Shown here piece after piece: positions 4,379 to 5,098 of a stretch of 5,098 bases of DNA. A program made the translations under genes and the position numbers. Within the stretch, counting starts at the first letter, position 1, and each line of letters begins with the position of its first letter. The notes under the pieces are model-generated. The model saw only the letters and a program-made list of their open reading frames with translations, did no database searches and was not told the origin of the DNA. Source of the DNA: Gammaproteobacteria bacterium (lineage in GTDB: Bacteria > Pseudomonadota > Gammaproteobacteria > Ga0077536); assembly GCA_003540955.1 (NCBI GenBank), contig DPMX01000367.1:8076-13173 (forward strand), given 5' to 3'.

Positions 4379-5098
4379 ATGGGATTCGAAAACATCATCA
4401 TTAACACCGACAACTACAAACATTGCCACTATTCCTTATACCCACCTGGCACTGAATATGTTTCAAGTTACATCGAGTCTCGGGGCGGTGAATTCCAATC
4501 GACTCTGTTCATTGGCTTGCAAGCATTTTTACGGCAATACCTCATGCGACCCATCACATTGGAGGATATTGATGAGGCCGAATTTATCGAACGAGAACAG
4601 GGTATGCACTTCAATCGTGATCTCTGGCTCGGCGTATTAAACGATCATGGCGGATACCTGCCGGTCGAGATCGAGGCAGTACCCGAAGGGACTGTAGTGC
4701 CACCAAAAAATGTTCTAGTGCAACTAGTCAACACTGATCCGAAGTACTGGTGGGTAACAAGCTTTTTTGAGACCGCGTTACTTCGCGCAGTGTGGTATCC
4801 AACCACGATTGGTACGATAAGCTGGCTGGCGAAACAGGTGATCCGCGATGCGCTCGAAAACACCTCCGATAACCCTCAAGTTCTGCGTCATATGTTGCAT
4901 GACTACGGCGCACGGGGCGTGAGTTCGCAAGAATCCGCAGCGCTCGGTGGTCTAGCCCATTTAGTCAACTTTAATCAGAGCGACACCGTACCTGGCATAA
5001 TCGCAGCGAAGCGATTCTACAACGCCGGCCATGTTTCAAACTCTGGGCCAAACTCCGAGCACGCGGGGTTTTGCGCCTGGGGGCGCGAGAAAGAGGCA
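4379..5098 (+). CDS. nadV: Nicotinamide phosphoribosyltransferase (NAMPT/NadV), 5' part, cut by window end
   Basis: This frame is open from ATG 4379 to the last base, giving 240 residues of a family normally about 460-490 long. The enzyme joins nicotinamide to PRPP to make NMN, the first step of a two-step NAD salvage route. The N-terminus has NTDNYKHCHYSLYPPGT (9-25), followed by SYIESRGG (30-37). Asp11 and Tyr13 match human Asp16 and Tyr18, which reach the neighbouring subunit's nicotinamide site. NEHGGYLP-like NDHGGYLPVEIEAVPEGT (88-105), ETALLRAVWYPTT (131-143) and HDYGARGVSSQES (174-186) follow. Arg179 matches human Arg196 and Asp202 matches human Asp219, while Tyr176 replaces the stacking Phe193. 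Glu227-His228 matches Glu246-His247, the phosphorylated histidine. AAAGGT (4368-4373) lies 5 bases before the start. The gene lies 78 bases after the cassettes and may be cotranscribed or have its own promoter. The plain nicotinate enzyme PncB is ruled out by the motif set. Confidence 0.94.
   Translation, partial: MGFENIIINTDNYKHCHYSLYPPGTEYVSSYIESRGGEFQSTLFIGLQAFLRQYLMRPITLEDIDEAEFIEREQGMHFNRDLWLGVLNDHGGYLPVEIEAVPEGTVVPPKNVLVQLVNTDPKYWWVTSFFETALLRAVWYPTTIGTISWLAKQVIRDALENTSDNPQVLRHMLHDYGARGVSSQESAALGGLAHLVNFNQSDTVPGIIAAKRFYNAGHVSNSGPNSEHAGFCAWGREKEA

Noticed and set aside
4458..4640. 60-codon open frame on the + strand
   Set aside because: It lies out of frame inside the nicotinamide phosphoribosyltransferase gene, whose protein-level match is strong over this interval.

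Overview
The window is a compact, one-direction (+ strand) bacterial gene cluster. The DNA has roughly balanced base composition, no strongly biased codon use, purine-rich Shine-Dalgarno sites and gaps of 1 to 78 bases between genes. No RNA gene, insertion sequence, CRISPR array or phage gene was seen. A LacI-type repressor, ribokinase and split-barrel flavin/F420-type proteins together would suit an actinobacterium or a Chloroflexota-like environmental bacterium, but the sequence alone does not fix the taxon.

Layout: (1) bases 2-88 hold the last 28 codons of an upstream gene, possibly a ThuA/glutamine-amidotransferase-like protein. (2) Bases 92-1135 encode a LacI/PurR-family regulator, followed after 4 bases by a ribokinase of the PfkB family (1140-2081). 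(3) Bases 2121-4300 hold the most unusual part: two consecutive copies of a two-gene unit, each a small EutQ-like cupin followed by a split-barrel protein of the pyridoxamine-5'-phosphate-oxidase (PPOX) fold. By eye the two copies are about 40% identical at both positions, so the pair seems to have duplicated as a unit and then diverged. (4) Bases 4379-5098 encode the first 240 residues of a nicotinamide phosphoribosyltransferase (NAMPT/NadV), cut off by the window end.

Inferred joint role: ribokinase makes ribose-5-phosphate, the precursor of PRPP, and NAMPT joins PRPP to nicotinamide to make NMN. The cluster could therefore salvage or catabolise a ribosylated compound, possibly one related to nicotinamide. 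The cupin/PPOX pairs would be the unassigned, possibly redox, step. The LacI-type protein is the obvious candidate regulator. A CG-centred imperfect palindrome overlaps the ribokinase stop codon, and an ACGTWAA word occurs in all three longer gaps; these are candidate but unproven operator sites. The cupin/PPOX substrate and the cofactor (FMN or F420) cannot be read from the sequence.
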